Positions 31,401 through 46,400 of a stretch of DNA of 64,000 nt are shown here, in pieces. Made by a program: the position numbers and the translations under genes. The notes under the pieces were generated by a model that was not told the DNA's origin, did no database searches, and saw only the letters and a list, made by a program, of their open reading frames with translations. Source of the stretch: Erpobdella octoculata (lineage: Eukaryota; Annelida; Clitellata; Hirudinida; Erpobdellidae); the NCBI GenBank assembly GCA_963978895.1, contig OZ022238.1, forward strand, positions 43,883,325 to 43,947,324, given 5' to 3'. Each line of letters starts with the position of its first letter. Position 1 is the first letter of the stretch.

Positions 31401-34400
31401 ATGGAAGATGTACTTGATTGAATGGAGGAATTATTTGATTGGATGGAAGATGTATTTGATTGGATGGGAGATGTATTTGATTGGATGGAAGATGTATTTG
31501 AATGAATGGAAGTTGTATTTGATTTGATGGAAGATGTATTTGATTGGATGGAAGATGTATTTTATTGAATGGATAAATCATTTGATTGGATGGAAGATGT
31601 ATTTGATTGGAAGAAAGATGTATTTGATTGGATGGGAGGTGTATTTGATTTGATGGAAGATGTATTGGATTGAATAGAGGCATCATTTGATTGGATGGAA
31701 GATGTATTTGATTGGATGGAATATGTATATGATTGGATGGAAGATAAATTTGATTGAATGGAGAAATCATTTGATTGAATGGAGAAATCATTTGATTGGA
31801 TGGAAGATATATTTCATTTGATTGGATGGAAGATATATTTCATTTGATTGGATGGAAGATGTATTTGATTGGATGAAAGATGTATTTGATTGAATGGAGA
31901 AATCATTTGATTGGATGGAAGATGTATTTCATTTGATGAAAGATGTATTTGATTAAATGAAGGAATCATTTAGTTGGATGGAAGATGTATTTGATTGGAT
32001 GGAAGATGTATTTGATTGAATAGAGGAATTATTTGATTGGATGTATTTGATTGGATGAAAAATGTATTTGATTGAATGGAAGTTGTATTTGATTGGATGA
32101 GAGATGTATTTGATTGGATGGAAGATGTATTTAATTAGATGGGAGGTGTATTTGATTGGATGGAAGATGTATTTGATTGAATGGAGGAATCATTTGATTG
32201 GATGGAAGATGTTTTTGATTGGATAGAAGATGTATTTGATTGGATAGAAGATGTATTTGATTGAATGGAGGAATCATTTGATTGGATGGAAGATGTATTT
32301 GATTGGATGGAAAATGTATTTAATTGGATGGGGGGTGTAATTGATTGGATGGAAGATGTATTTGATTGAATGGAGGAATCATTTGATTGGATAAAAAATG
32401 TATTTGATTAGATGGAAGATAAATTTTATTGAATAGAGGAATCATTTGATTGGATGGAAGATGTATTAGATGGGATGGAAGATGTATTTGATTGAATAAA
32501 GAAATCCTTTAATTGGATGTTTTTGATTGAATGGAAAATGTATTTGATTGAATGGAAGATGTATTTGATTGGATGGAAGTTGTATTTGATTGGATGAAAG
32601 ACGTATTTGATTGGATGGAAGTAGTATTTGATTGAAAGGAGGAATCATTTGATTGGATGGAAGATTTATTTGATTGGATGAAAGATGTATTTGATTGGAT
32701 GGGAGGTGTATTTGATTGGATGGAAGATGTACTTAATTAAATGGAGGAATCATATTTTTGGATGGAAGATGTATTTGATTGGATGGGAGATGTATTTGAT
32801 TGGATGGAAGAGGTATTTGATTGAATGGAAGTTGTATTTGATTGGATGGAAAATGTATTTGATTAGATGGAAGATGTATTTTATTGAATGGAGGAATCAT
32901 TTGATTGGATGGAAGATGTATTTGATTAGAAGAAAGATGTATTTGATTGGATGGAAGATGTATTTAATTGAATGGAGGAATCATTTGATTGGATGGAAGA
33001 TGTATTTGATTGGAAGGAATATGTATATGATTGGATGGAAGATAAAATTGATTGAATGGAGAAATCATTTGATTGGATGGAAGATATATTTCATTTGATT
33101 GGATGGAAGATGTAATTGATTGGATGAAAGTTGTATTTCATTGGATGAAGGAATCATTTAATTGGATGGAAGATGTATTTGATTGGATGGAAGATGTATT
33201 TGATTGAAAAGAGGAATTATTTGATTGGATGTATTTGATTGGATGGAAAATGTATTTGATTATATGGAAGTTGTATTTAATTGGATGGGAGATGTATTTG
33301 ATTGGATGGAAGATGTATTTGATTTAATGGGAGGTATATTTGATTGGATGGAAGATGTATTTGATTGAATGGAGGAATCATTTGATTGGATGGAAGATGT
33401 ATTTGATTGGATGGAAGATGTATTTGATTGGATGGGGGGTGTATTTGATTGGATGGACGATGTATTTGATTGAATGGAGGAATCATTTGATTGGGATAAA
33501 AATGTATTTAATTAGATGGGAGATAAATTTGATTGAATAGAGGAATCATTTGATTGGATAGAAGATGTATTTGATTGAATAAAGAAATCCTTTGATTGGA
33601 TGTATTTGATTGAATGGAAAATGTATTTATTGGATGGAAGATGTATTTGATTGGATGGAAGATGTATTTTATTGAATGGAAGAATCATTTGATTGGATGG
33701 AAGATGTATTTAATTGGATGGAAGATGTATTTGATTGGATGGGAAGTGTGTTTGATTGGAAGGAAGTAGTATTTGATTGAATGGAGGAATTATTTGTTTG
33801 GATGGAAGATGTATTTGATTGAATGGAGCAATCATTTGATTGGATGGAAGATATATTTGATTGGATAAAAGATGTATTTGATTGGATAGAGGAATCATTT
33901 AATTGGATGGAAGATGTATTTGATTGAATAGAGGAATTATTTGATTGGATGTATTTGATTGGATGTTAAATGTATTTGATTGAATGAAAGTTGTATTTGA
34001 TTGGATGGAAGATTTATTTGATTGGATGGATGATGTATTTGATTAGATGAGAGGTGTATTTGATTGGATAAAAAATGTATTTGATTGAATTGAGGAATCA
34101 TTTGATTGAATGGAGAAATCATTTGATTGGATGGAAGATGTATTTGATTGGATGGAAGATGTATTTGATTGGATGGGGAGTGTATTTGATTGGATGGACG
34201 ATGTATTTGATTGAATGGAGGAATCATTTGATTGGGATAAAAATGTATTTAATTAGATGGAAGAAAAATTTGATTGAATAGAGGAATCATTTGATTGGAT
34301 GGAAGATGTATTTGATTGAATAAAGAAATCCTTTGATTGGATGTATTTGATTGAATGGAAAATGTATTTGATTGAATGGAAGATGTATTTAATTGGATGG

Positions 34401-37400
34401 AAGATGTATTTGATTGGATGGAAGATGTATTTGATTGGATGGAAGTAGTATTTGATTGAATGGAGGAATTATTTGATTGGATGGAAGATGTATTTGATTG
34501 GATGAAAGATAAATTTGATTGAATGGAGAAATCATTTGATTGGATGGAAGATATATTTCATTTGATTGGATGGAAGATGTATTTGATTGAATGGAGCAAT
34601 CATTTGATTGGATGGAAGATGTATTTGATTGGATGAAAGATGTATTTGATTGGATAGAGGAATCATTTTATAGGATGGAAGATGTATTTGATTGGAAGGA
34701 AGATGTATTTAATTGAATAGAGGAATTATTTGATTGGATGTTTTCGATTGGATGTTAAATGTTTTTGATTGAATGAAAATTGTATTTGATTGGATGGAAG
34801 ATGTATTTAATTGGATGGAAGATGTATTTGATTGGATGGAAGATGTATTTGATTGGATGGGAAGTGTGTTTGATTGGATGGAAGTAGTATTTGATTGAAT
34901 GGAGGAATTATTTGATTGGATGGAAGATGTATTTGATTGGATGAAAGATAAATTTGATTGAATGGAAGATATATTTGATTGGATAAAAGATGTATTTGAT
35001 TGGATAGAGGAATCATTTAATTGGATGGAAGATGTATTTGATTGGATGGAAGATGTATTTGATTGAATAGAGGAATTATTTGATTGGATGTATTTGATTG
35101 GATGTTAAATGTATTTGATTGAATGAAAGTTGTATTTGATTGGATGGAAGATTTATTTGATTGGATGGATGATGTATTTGATTGGATGGGAGGTGTATTT
35201 GATTGGATGGAAAATGTATTTGATTGAATTGTGGAATCATTTGATTGAATGGAGAAATCATTTGATTGGATGGAAGATGTATTTGATTGGATGGAAGATG
35301 TATTTGATTGAATGGGGAGTGTATTTGATTGGATGGACGATGTATTTGATTGAATGGAGGAATCATTTGATTGGGATAAAAATGTATTTAATTAGATGGA
35401 AGATAAATTTGATTGAATAGAGGAATCATTTGATTGGATGGAAGATGTATTTGATTGAATAAAGAAATCCTTTGATTGGATGTATTTGATTGAATGGAAA
35501 ATATATTTGATTGAATGGAAGATGTATTTGATTGGATGGAAGATGTATTTTATTGAATGGAAGAATCATTTGATTGGATGGAAGATGTATTTGATTGGAT
35601 GAAAGATGTATTTGATTGAATAGAGGAATTATTTGATTGGATGTATTTGATTGGATGTTAAATGTATTTGATTGAATGAAAGTTGTATTTGATTGGATGG
35701 AAAATTTATTTGATTGGATGGAAGATGTATTTGATTGGCTGGGAGGTGTATTTGATTGGATGGAAGATGTATTTTATTGAATGGAGGAATCATTTGATTG
35801 GATGGAAGATGTATTTGATTAGAAAAAAGATGTATTTGACTGGATGGAAGATGTATTTAATTGAATGGAGGAATCATTTGATTGGATGGAAGATGTATTT
35901 GATTGGAAGGAATATGTATATGATTGGATGGAAGATAAAATTGAATGAATGGAGAAATCATTTGATTGGATGGAAGATATATTTCATTTGATTGGATGGA
36001 AGATGTAATTGATTGGATGAAAGTTGTATTTCATTGGATGAAGGAATCATTTAATTGGATGGAAGATGTATTTGATTGGATGGAAGATGTATTTGATTGA
36101 AAAGAGGAATTATTTGATTGGATGTATTTGATTGGATGGAAAATGTATTTGATTATATGGAAGTTGTATTTAATTGGATGGGAGATGTATTTGATTGGAT
36201 GGAAGATGTATTTGATTTAATGGGAGGTATATTTGATTGGATGGAAGATGTATTTGATTGAATGGAGGAATCATTTGATTGGATGGAAGATGTATTTGAT
36301 TGGATGGAAGATGTATTTGATTGGATGGGGGGTGTATTTGATTGGATGGACGATGTATTTGATTGAATGGAGGAATCATTTGATTGGGATAAAAATGATT
36401 GGATGGAAGAAGTTTTTGATTGGATAGAAGATGTATTTGATTGGATAGAAGATGTATTTGATTGGATAGAAGATGTATTTGATTGAATGGAGGAATCATT
36501 TGATTGGATGGAAGATGTATTTGATTGGATGGAAAATGTATTTAATTGGATGGGGGGTGTAATTGATTGGATGGAAGATGTATTTGATTGAATGGAGGAA
36601 TCATTTGATTGTATAAAAAATGTATTTGATTAGATGGAAGATAAATTTGATTGAATAGAGGAATCATTTGATTGGATGGAAGATGTATTAGATGGGATGG
36701 AAGATGTATTTGATTGAATAAAGAAATCCTTTAATTGGATGTTTTTGATTGAATGGAAAATGTATTTGATTGAATGGAAGATGTATTTGATTGGATGGAA
36801 GTTGTATTTGATTGGATGGAAGACGTATTTGATTGGATGGAAGTAGTATTTGATTGAAAGGAGGAATTATTTGATTGGATGGAAGATTTATTTGATTGGA
36901 TGAAAGATGTATTTGATTGGATGGGAGGTGTATTTGATTGGATGGAAGATGTACTTGATTAAATGGAGGAATCATTTGTTTGGATGGAAGATGTATTTGA
37001 TTGGATGGGAGATGTATTTGATTGGATGGAAGAGGTATTTGATTGAATGGAAGTTGTATTTGATTGGATGGGAAATGTATTTGATTGGATGGAAGATGTA
37101 TTTGATTTAATGGGAGGTATATTTGATTGGATGGAAGATGTATTTGATTGAATGGAGGAATCATTTGATTGGATGGAAGATGTATTTGATTGGATGGAAG
37201 ATGTATTTGATTGGATGGGGGGTGTATTTGATTGGATGGACGATGTATTTGATTGAATGGAGGAATCATTTGATTGGGATAAAAATGTATTTAATTAGAT
37301 GGGAGATAAATTTGATTGAATAGAGGAATCATTTGATTGGATGGAAGATGTATTTGATTGAATAAAGAAATCCTTTGATTGGATGTATTTGATTGAATGG

Positions 37401-40400
37401 AAGATGTATTTAATTGGATGGAAGATGTATTTGATTGGATGGAAGATGTATTTTATTGAATGGAAGAATCATTTGATTGGATGGAAGATGTATTTAATTG
37501 GATGGAAGATGTATTTGATTGGATGGGAGATGTATTTGATTGGATGGAAGAGGTATTTGATTGAATGGAAGTTGTATTTGATTGGATGGAAAATGTATTT
37601 GATTAGATGGAAGATGTATTTTATTGAATGGAGGAATCATTTGATTGGATGGAAGATGTATTTGATTAGAAGAAAGATGTATTTGATTGGATGGAAGATG
37701 TATTTAATTGAATGGAGGAATCATTTGATTGGATGGAAGATGTATTTGATTGGAAGGAATATGTATATGATTGGATAGAAGATAAAATTGATTGAATGGA
37801 GAAATCATTTGATTGGATGGAAGATATATTTCATTTGATTGGATGGAAGATGTAATTGATTGGATGAAAGTTGTATTTCATTGGATGAAGGAATCATTTA
37901 ATTGGATGTAAGATGTATTTGATTGGATGGAAGATGTTTTTGATTGAAAAGAGGAATTATTTGATTGGATGTATTTGATTGGATGGAAAATGTATTTGAT
38001 TATATGGAAGTTGTATTTAATTGGATGGGAGATGTATTTGATTGGATGGAAGATGTATTTGATTTAATGGGAGGTATATTTGATTGGATGGAAGATGTAT
38101 TTGATTGAATGGAGGAATCATTTGATTGGATGAAAGTTGTATTTCATTGGATGAAGGAATCATTTAATTGGATGGAAGATGTATTTGATTGGATGGAAGA
38201 TGTATTTGATTGAAAAGAGGAATTATTTGATTGGATGTATTTGATTGGATGGAAAATGTATTTGATTATATGGAAGTTGTATTTAATTGTTTGGGAGATG
38301 TATTTGATTGGATGGAAGATGTATTTGATTTAATGGGAGGTATATTTGATTGGATGGAAGATGTATTTGATTGAATGGAGGAATAATTTGATTGGATGGA
38401 AGATGTATTTGATTGGATGGAAGATGTATTTGATTGGATGGGGGGTGTATTTGATTGGATGGACGATGTATTTGATTGAATGGAGGAATCATTTAATTGG
38501 GATAAAAATGTATTTAATTAGATAGGAGATAAATTTGATTGAATAGAGGAATCATTTGATTGGATGGAAGATGTATTTGATTGAATAAAGAAATTCTTTG
38601 ATTGGATGTATTTGATTGAATGGAAGATGTATTTAATTGGATGGAAGATGTATTTGATTGGATGGAAGATGTATTTTATTGAATGGAAGAATCATTTGAT
38701 TGGATGGAAGATGTATTTAATTGGATGGAAGATGTATTTGATTGGATGGGAAGTGTGTTTGATTGGAAGGAAGTAGTATTTGATTGAATGGAGGAATTAT
38801 TTGTTTGGATGGAAGATGTATTTGATTGAATGGAGCAATTATTTGATTGGATGGAAGATATATTTGATTGGATAAATGATGTATTTGATTGGATAGAGGA
38901 ATCATTTAATTGGATGGAAGATGTATTTGATTGAATAGAGGAATTATTTGATTGGATGTATTTGATTGGATGTTAAATGTATTTGATTGAATGAAAGTTG
39001 TATTTGATTGGATGGAAGATTTATTTGATTGGATGGATGATGTATTTGATTGGATGGGAGGTGTATTTGATTGGATGGAAAATGTATTTGATTGAATTGA
39101 GGAATCATTTGATTGAATGGAGAAATCATTTGATTGGATGGAAGATGTATTTGATTGGATGGAAGATGTATTTGATTGGATGGAAGATGTATTTGATTGG
39201 ATGGGGAGTGTATTTGATTGGATGGACGATGTATTTGATTGAATGGAGGAATCATTTGATTGGGATAAAAATGTATTTAATTAGATGGAAGAAAAATTTG
39301 ATTGAATAGAGGAATCATTTGATTGGATGGAAGATGTATTTGATTAAATAAAGAAATCCTTTGATTGGATGTATTTGATTGAATGGAAAATGTATTTGAT
39401 TGAATGGAAAATGTATTTAATTGGATGGAAGATGTATTTGATTGGATGGAAGATGTATTTGATTGGATGGGAAGTGTGTTTGATTGGATGGAAGTAGTAT
39501 TTGATTGAATGGAGGAATTATTTGATTGGATGGAAGATGTATTTGATTGGATGAAAGATAAATTTGATTGAATGGAGAAATCATTTGATTGGATGGAAGA
39601 TATATTTCATTTGATTGGATGGAAGATGTATTTGATTGAATGGAGCAATCATTTGATTGGATGGAAGATGTATTTCATTGGATGAAAGATGTATTTGATT
39701 GGATAGAGGAATCATTTTATAGGATGGAAGATGTATTTGATTGGATAGAAGATGTATTTAATTGAATAGAGGAATTATTTGATTGGATGTATTCGATTGG
39801 ATGTTAAATGTATTTGATTGAATGAAAGTTGTATTTGATTGGATGGAAGATGTATTTGATTGGATAGAAGATGTATTTGATTGAATAGAAGATGTATTTG
39901 ATTGAATGGAGGAATCATTTGATTGGATGTAAGATGTATTTGATTGGATGGAAAATGTATTTAATTGGATGGGGGGTGTAATTGATTGGATGGAAGATGT
40001 ATTTGATTGAATGGAGGAATCATTTGATTGGATGAAAAATGTATTTGATTAGATGGAAGATAAATTTGATTGAATAGAGGAATCATTTGATTGGATGGAA
40101 GATGTATTAGATGGGATGGAAGATGTATTTGATTGAATAAAGAAATCCTTTAATTGGATGTTTTGATTGAATGGAAAATGTATTTGATTGAATGGAAGAT
40201 GTATTTGATTGGATTGAAGTTGTATTTGATTGGATGGAAGACGTATTTGATTGGATAGAAGTAGTATTTGATTGAAAGGAGGAATCATTTGATTGGATGG
40301 AAGATGTATTTGATTGGATGAAAGATGTATTTGATTGGATGGGAGGTGTATTTGATTGGATGGAAGATGTACTTGATTAAATGGAGGAATCATTTGTTTG

Positions 40401-43400
40401 GATGGAAGATGTATTTGATTGGATGGGAGATGTATTTGATTGGATGGAAGAGGTATTTGATTGAATGGAAGTTGTATTTGATTGGATGGAAAATGTATTT
40501 GATTAGAAGAAAGATGTATTTGATTGGATGGAAGATGTATTTGATTGCAAGGAAGATGTACTTGATTGGATGGAAGATGTATTTGATTGGATGGAAGATG
40601 TATTTGATTGGATGGGGGGTGTAGTTGATTGGATGGACGATGTATTTGATTGAATGGAGGAATCATTTGATTGGATGGAAGATGTATTTGATTGGATGGA
40701 AGATGTATTTGATTAGATGGAAGATGTATTTGATTGAAAAGAGGAATTATTTGATTGGATGTATTTGATTGGATGGAAGATGTATTTGATTGAATGGAGG
40801 AATCATTTGATTGGATGGAAAATGTATTTGATTGGATGAAAGATGTATTTGATTGGATGGAGGAATCATTTGATTGGATGGAAGATGTATTTGATTGGAT
40901 GGAAGATGTATTTGATTGAATGTGAGAATCATTTGATTGGATGGAAGATGTATTTTATTGGATGAAAGATGTATTTGATTGGATGGGAGGTGTATTTGAT
41001 TGGATGGAAGATGTATTTGATTGGATGGAAGATAAATTTTATTGAATGGAGGAATCATTTCATTGGATGGAAGATGTATTTGATTGGAAGAAAGATGTAT
41101 TTGATTAGATAGGAGGTGTATTTGATTCGATGGAAGATGTATTTGGTTGGATGGAAGATGTCTTTGATTGGATGGGAGGTGTATTTAATGGGATGGAAGA
41201 TGTATTTGATTGAATGGAGGAATCATTTGATTGGATGGAAGATGTTTTTGATTGAATAGAAGATGTATTTGATTGGATAGAAGATGTATTTGATTGGATA
41301 GAAGATGTTTTTGATTGAATGGAGGAATCATTTGATTGGATGGAAGACGTATTTGATTGGATGAAAGATGTATTTGATTGGATGGGGGTGTATTTGATTG
41401 GATGGAAGATGTATTGGATTGAATGGAGGAATCATTTGATTGGAAGAAAAATGTATTTGATTAGATGGAAGATAAATTTGATTGAATAAAGAAATCCTTT
41501 GATTGGATGTATTTGATTGAATGGAAAATGTATTTGATTGAATGGAAGATGTATTTGATTGGATGGAAGATGTATTTTATTGAATGGAGGAATCATTTGA
41601 TTGGATGAAAAATGTATTTGATTAGATGGAAGATAAATTTGATTGAATAGAGGAATCATTTAACTTGATGGAAGATGTATTTGATGGGATGGAAGATGTA
41701 TTTGATTGAATAAATGAATCCTTTGAATGGAAAATGTATTTGATTGAATGGAAGATGTATTTGATTGGATGGAAGATGTATTTGATTGGATGGAAGATGT
41801 ATTTTATTGAATGGAAGAATCATTTCATTTGAAGGAAGATGTATTTGATTGGATGGAAGATGTATTTGATTGGATGGGAAGTGTATTTGATTGGATGGAA
41901 GATGTATTTGATTGAATGGAGGAATCATTTGATTGGATGGAAGATTTATTTGATTGGATGGAATATGTATTTAATTGGATGTAAGATGTATTTGATTGAA
42001 TGGAGAAATCATTTGATAAGATGGAAGATGTATTTGATTGAATGGAAGTTGTATTTGATTGAATGGAGGAATCATTTGATTGGATGGAAGATGTATTTGA
42101 TTGGATGAAGGATGTATTTGATTGGATGGAAGATGTATTTGATTGGATGGAAGATAAATTTGCTTGAATGAATGGAATCATTTGATTGGATGGAAGATGT
42201 ATTTGATTGGATGTAAGATGTATTTGATTGGATGTAAAATGTATTTGATTGAATGGAGGAATCATTTGATTGGATGGAAGATGTATTTGATTGAATGGTG
42301 GAATCATTTGATTGGATGGAGGATGTATTTTATTGGATGTAAGATGTATTTGATTTGATGGAGGAACCATTTGATTGGATGGAAGATGTATTTAATTGGA
42401 TGAAGGATGTATTTGATTGGATGGAAGATGTACGGGAGGTGTATTTGATTGGATGGAAGATGTATTTGATTGGATGGACGATGTATTTGTTTGGTTGGAA
42501 GATGTATTTGATTAAATGGAGGAATCATTTGTTTGGATGGAAGATGTTTTTGATTGGATGTAAGATGTATTTGATTGAATGGAGAAATCATTTGATAAGA
42601 TGGAAGATGTATTTGATTGAATGGAAGTTTTATTTGATTGAATGGAAGAATCATTTGATTGGATGGAAGATGTATTTGATTGGATGAAGGATGTATTTGA
42701 TTGGATGGAAGATGTATTTGATTTGATGGAGGAATCATTTGATTGGATGGAAGATGTATTTGATTGGATGAAGGATGTATTTGATTGGATGGAATATGTA
42801 TTCGATTTAATGGAAGTTGTATTTGATTGAATGAAAGATGTATTTGATTGAATGGAAGATTTATTTTATTGAATGAAGGAATCATTTTATTGAATGAAGG
42901 AATCATTTTATTGGATGGAAGATGTATTTGATTGAATGGAGGAATCATTTGATTGGATGGAGGATGTATTTGATTGGATGAAAGATGTATTTGATTGGAT
43001 GGAAGTTGTATTTGATTGAATGAAGGAATCATTTTATTGGATTGAAGATGTATTTGATTGGATGGATGATGTATTTAATTGGATGGAAGATGTATGGGAG
43101 GTGTATTCGATTGGATGGAAGATTTATTTGATTAAATGGAGGAATCATTTGATTGGATGTAAGATGTATTTGATTGGATGGAAGATGTATTTGATTGAAT
43201 GGAGGAATCATTTGATGGTTGGATGTAAGATGTGTTTGATTTGATGGAGGAATCATTTGATTGGATGGAAGATGTATTTGATTGGATGAAAGATGTATTT
43301 GATTGGATGGAATATGTATTCGATTTAATGGAAGTTGTATTTGATTGAATGGAAGATGTATTTGATTGAATGGAAGATTTATTTTATTGAATGAAGTAAT

Positions 43401-46400
43401 CATTTTATTGAATGAAGGAATCATTTTATTGGATGGAAGATGTATTTGATTGAATGGAGGAATCATTTGATTGGATGGAGGATGTATTTGATTGGATGAA
43501 AGATGTATTTGATTGGATGGAAGTTGTATTTGATTGAATGAAGGAATCATTTTATTGGATTGAAGATGTATTTGATTGGATGGATGATGTATTTAATTGG
43601 ATGGAAGATGTATGGGAGGTGTATTCGATTGGATGGAAGATTTATTTGATTAAATGGAGGAATCATTTGATTGGATGTAAGATGTATTTGATTGGATGGA
43701 AGATGTATTTGATTGAATGGAGGAATCATTTGATGGTTGGATGTAAGATGTGTTTGATTTGATGGAGGAATCATTTGATTGGATGGAAGATGTATTTGAT
43801 TGGATGAAAGATGTATTTGATTGGATGGAATATGTATTCGATTTAATGGAAGTTGTATTTGATTGAATGGAAGATGTATTTGATTGAATGGAAGATTTAT
43901 TTTATTGAATGAAGTAATCATTTTATTGAATGAAGGAATCATTTTATTGGATGGAAGATGTATTTGATTGAATGGAGGAATCATTTGATTGGATGGAGGA
44001 TGTATTTGATTGGATGGAAGATGTATTTGATTGGATGGAAGTTGTATTTGATTGAATGAAGGAATCATTTTATTGGATTGAAGATGTATTTGATTGGATG
44101 GAAGATGTATTTAATTTGGTGGAAAATGTATTTGATTGAATAAAAGTTGTAATTGATTGGATGGAAGATGTATTTGATTGGATGGAAAATGTATTTGATT
44201 AAATGAAGGAATGATTTGATTGGATGGAAAATGTATTTGATTGAATGGAAGTTCTAATTGATTGGATGGAAGATGTATTTGTTTGGATGGAAGATGTATT
44301 TGATTGAATGGGGGAATCATTTGTTTGGATGGAAGATGTTTTTGATTGGATGTAAGATGTATTTGATTGAATGGAGAAATCATTTGATAAGATGGAAGAT
44401 GTATTTGATTGAATGGAAGTTTTATTTGATTGAATGGAAGAATCATTTGATTGGATGGAAGATGTATTTGATTGGATGAAGGATGTATTTGATTGGATGG
44501 AAGATGTATTTGATTTGATGGAGGAATCATTTGATTGGATGGAAGATGTATTTGATTGGATGAAGGATGTATTTGATTGGATGGAATATGTATTCGATTT
44601 AATGGAAGTTGTATTTGATTGAATGAAAGATGTATTTGATTGAATGGAAGATTTATTTTATTGAATGAAGGAATCATTTTATTGAATGAAGGAATCATTT
44701 TATTGGATGGAAGATGTATTTGATTGAATGGAGGAATCATTTGATTGGATGGAGGATGTATTTGATTGGATGAAAGATGTATTTGATTGGATGGAAGTTG
44801 TATTTGATTGAATGAAGGAATCATTTTATTGGATTGAAGATGTATTTGATTGGATGGATGATGTATTTAATTGGATGGAAGATGTATGGGAGGTGTATTC
44901 GATTGGATGGAAGATTTATTTGATTAAATGGAGGAATCATTTGATTGGATGTAAGATGTATTTGATTGGATGGAAGATGTATTTGATTGAATGGAGGAAT
45001 CATTTGATGGTTGGATGTAAGATGTGTTTGATTTGATGGAGGAATCATTTGATTGGATGGAAGATGTATTTGATTGGATGAAAGATGTATTTGATTGGAT
45101 GGAATATGTATTCGATTTAATGGAAGTTGTATTTGATTGAATGGAAGATGTATTTGATTGAATGGAAGATTTATTTTATTGAATGAAGTAATCATTTTAT
45201 TGAATGAAGGAATCATTTTATTGGATGGAAGATGTATTTGATTGAATGGAGGAATCATTTGATTGGATGGAGGATGTATTTGATTGGATGGAAGATGTAT
45301 TTGATTGGATGGAAGTTGTATTTGATTGAATGAAGGAATCATTTTATTGGATTGAAGATGTATTTGATTGGATGGAAGATGTATTTAATTTGGTGGAAAA
45401 TGTATTTGATTGAATAAAAGTTGTAATTGATTGGATGGAAGATGTATTTGATTGGATGGAAAATGTATTTGATTAAATGAAGGAATGATTTGATTGGATG
45501 GAAAATGTATTTGATTGAATGGAAGTTCTAATTGATTGGATGGAAGATGTATTTGTTTGGATGGAAGATGTATTTGATTGAATGGGGGAATCATTTGTTT
45601 GGATGGAAGATGTTTTTGATTGGATGTAAGATGTATTTGATTGAATGGAGAAATCATTTGATAAGATGGAAGATGTATTTGATTGAATGGAAGTTGTATT
45701 TGATTGAATGGAGGAATCATTTGATTGGATGGAAGATGTATTTGATTGGATGAAGGATGTATTTGATTGGATGGAAGATGTATGGGAGGTGTATTTGATT
45801 GGATGGAAGATGTATTTGATTGGATGGACGATGTATTTGTTTGGATGGAAGATGTATTTGATTAAATGGAGGAATCATTTGTTTGGATGGAAGATGTTAT
45901 TAATTGGATGTAAGATGTATTTGATTGAATGGAGAAATCATTTGATAAGATGGAAGATGTATTTGATTGAATGGAAGTTGTATTTGATTGAATGGAGGAA
46001 TCATTTGATTGGATGGAAGATGTATTTGATTGGATGAAGGATGTATTTGATTGGATGGAAGATGTATGGGAGGTGTATTTGATTAGATGGAAGATGTATT
46101 TGATTGGATGGACGATGTATTTGATTGGATGGAAGATGTATTTGATTGGATGGAAGATAAATTTGCTTGAATGAAGGAATCATTTGATTGGATGGAAGAT
46201 GTATTTGATTGGATGTAAGATGTATTTGATTGGATGTAAAATGTATTTGATTGAATGGAGGAATCATTTGATTGGATGGAAGATGTATTTGATTGAATGG
46301 TGGAATCATTTGATTGGATGGAGGATGTATTTTATTGGATGTAAGATGTATTTGATTTGATGGAGGAACCATTTGATTGGATGGAAGATGTATTTAATTG

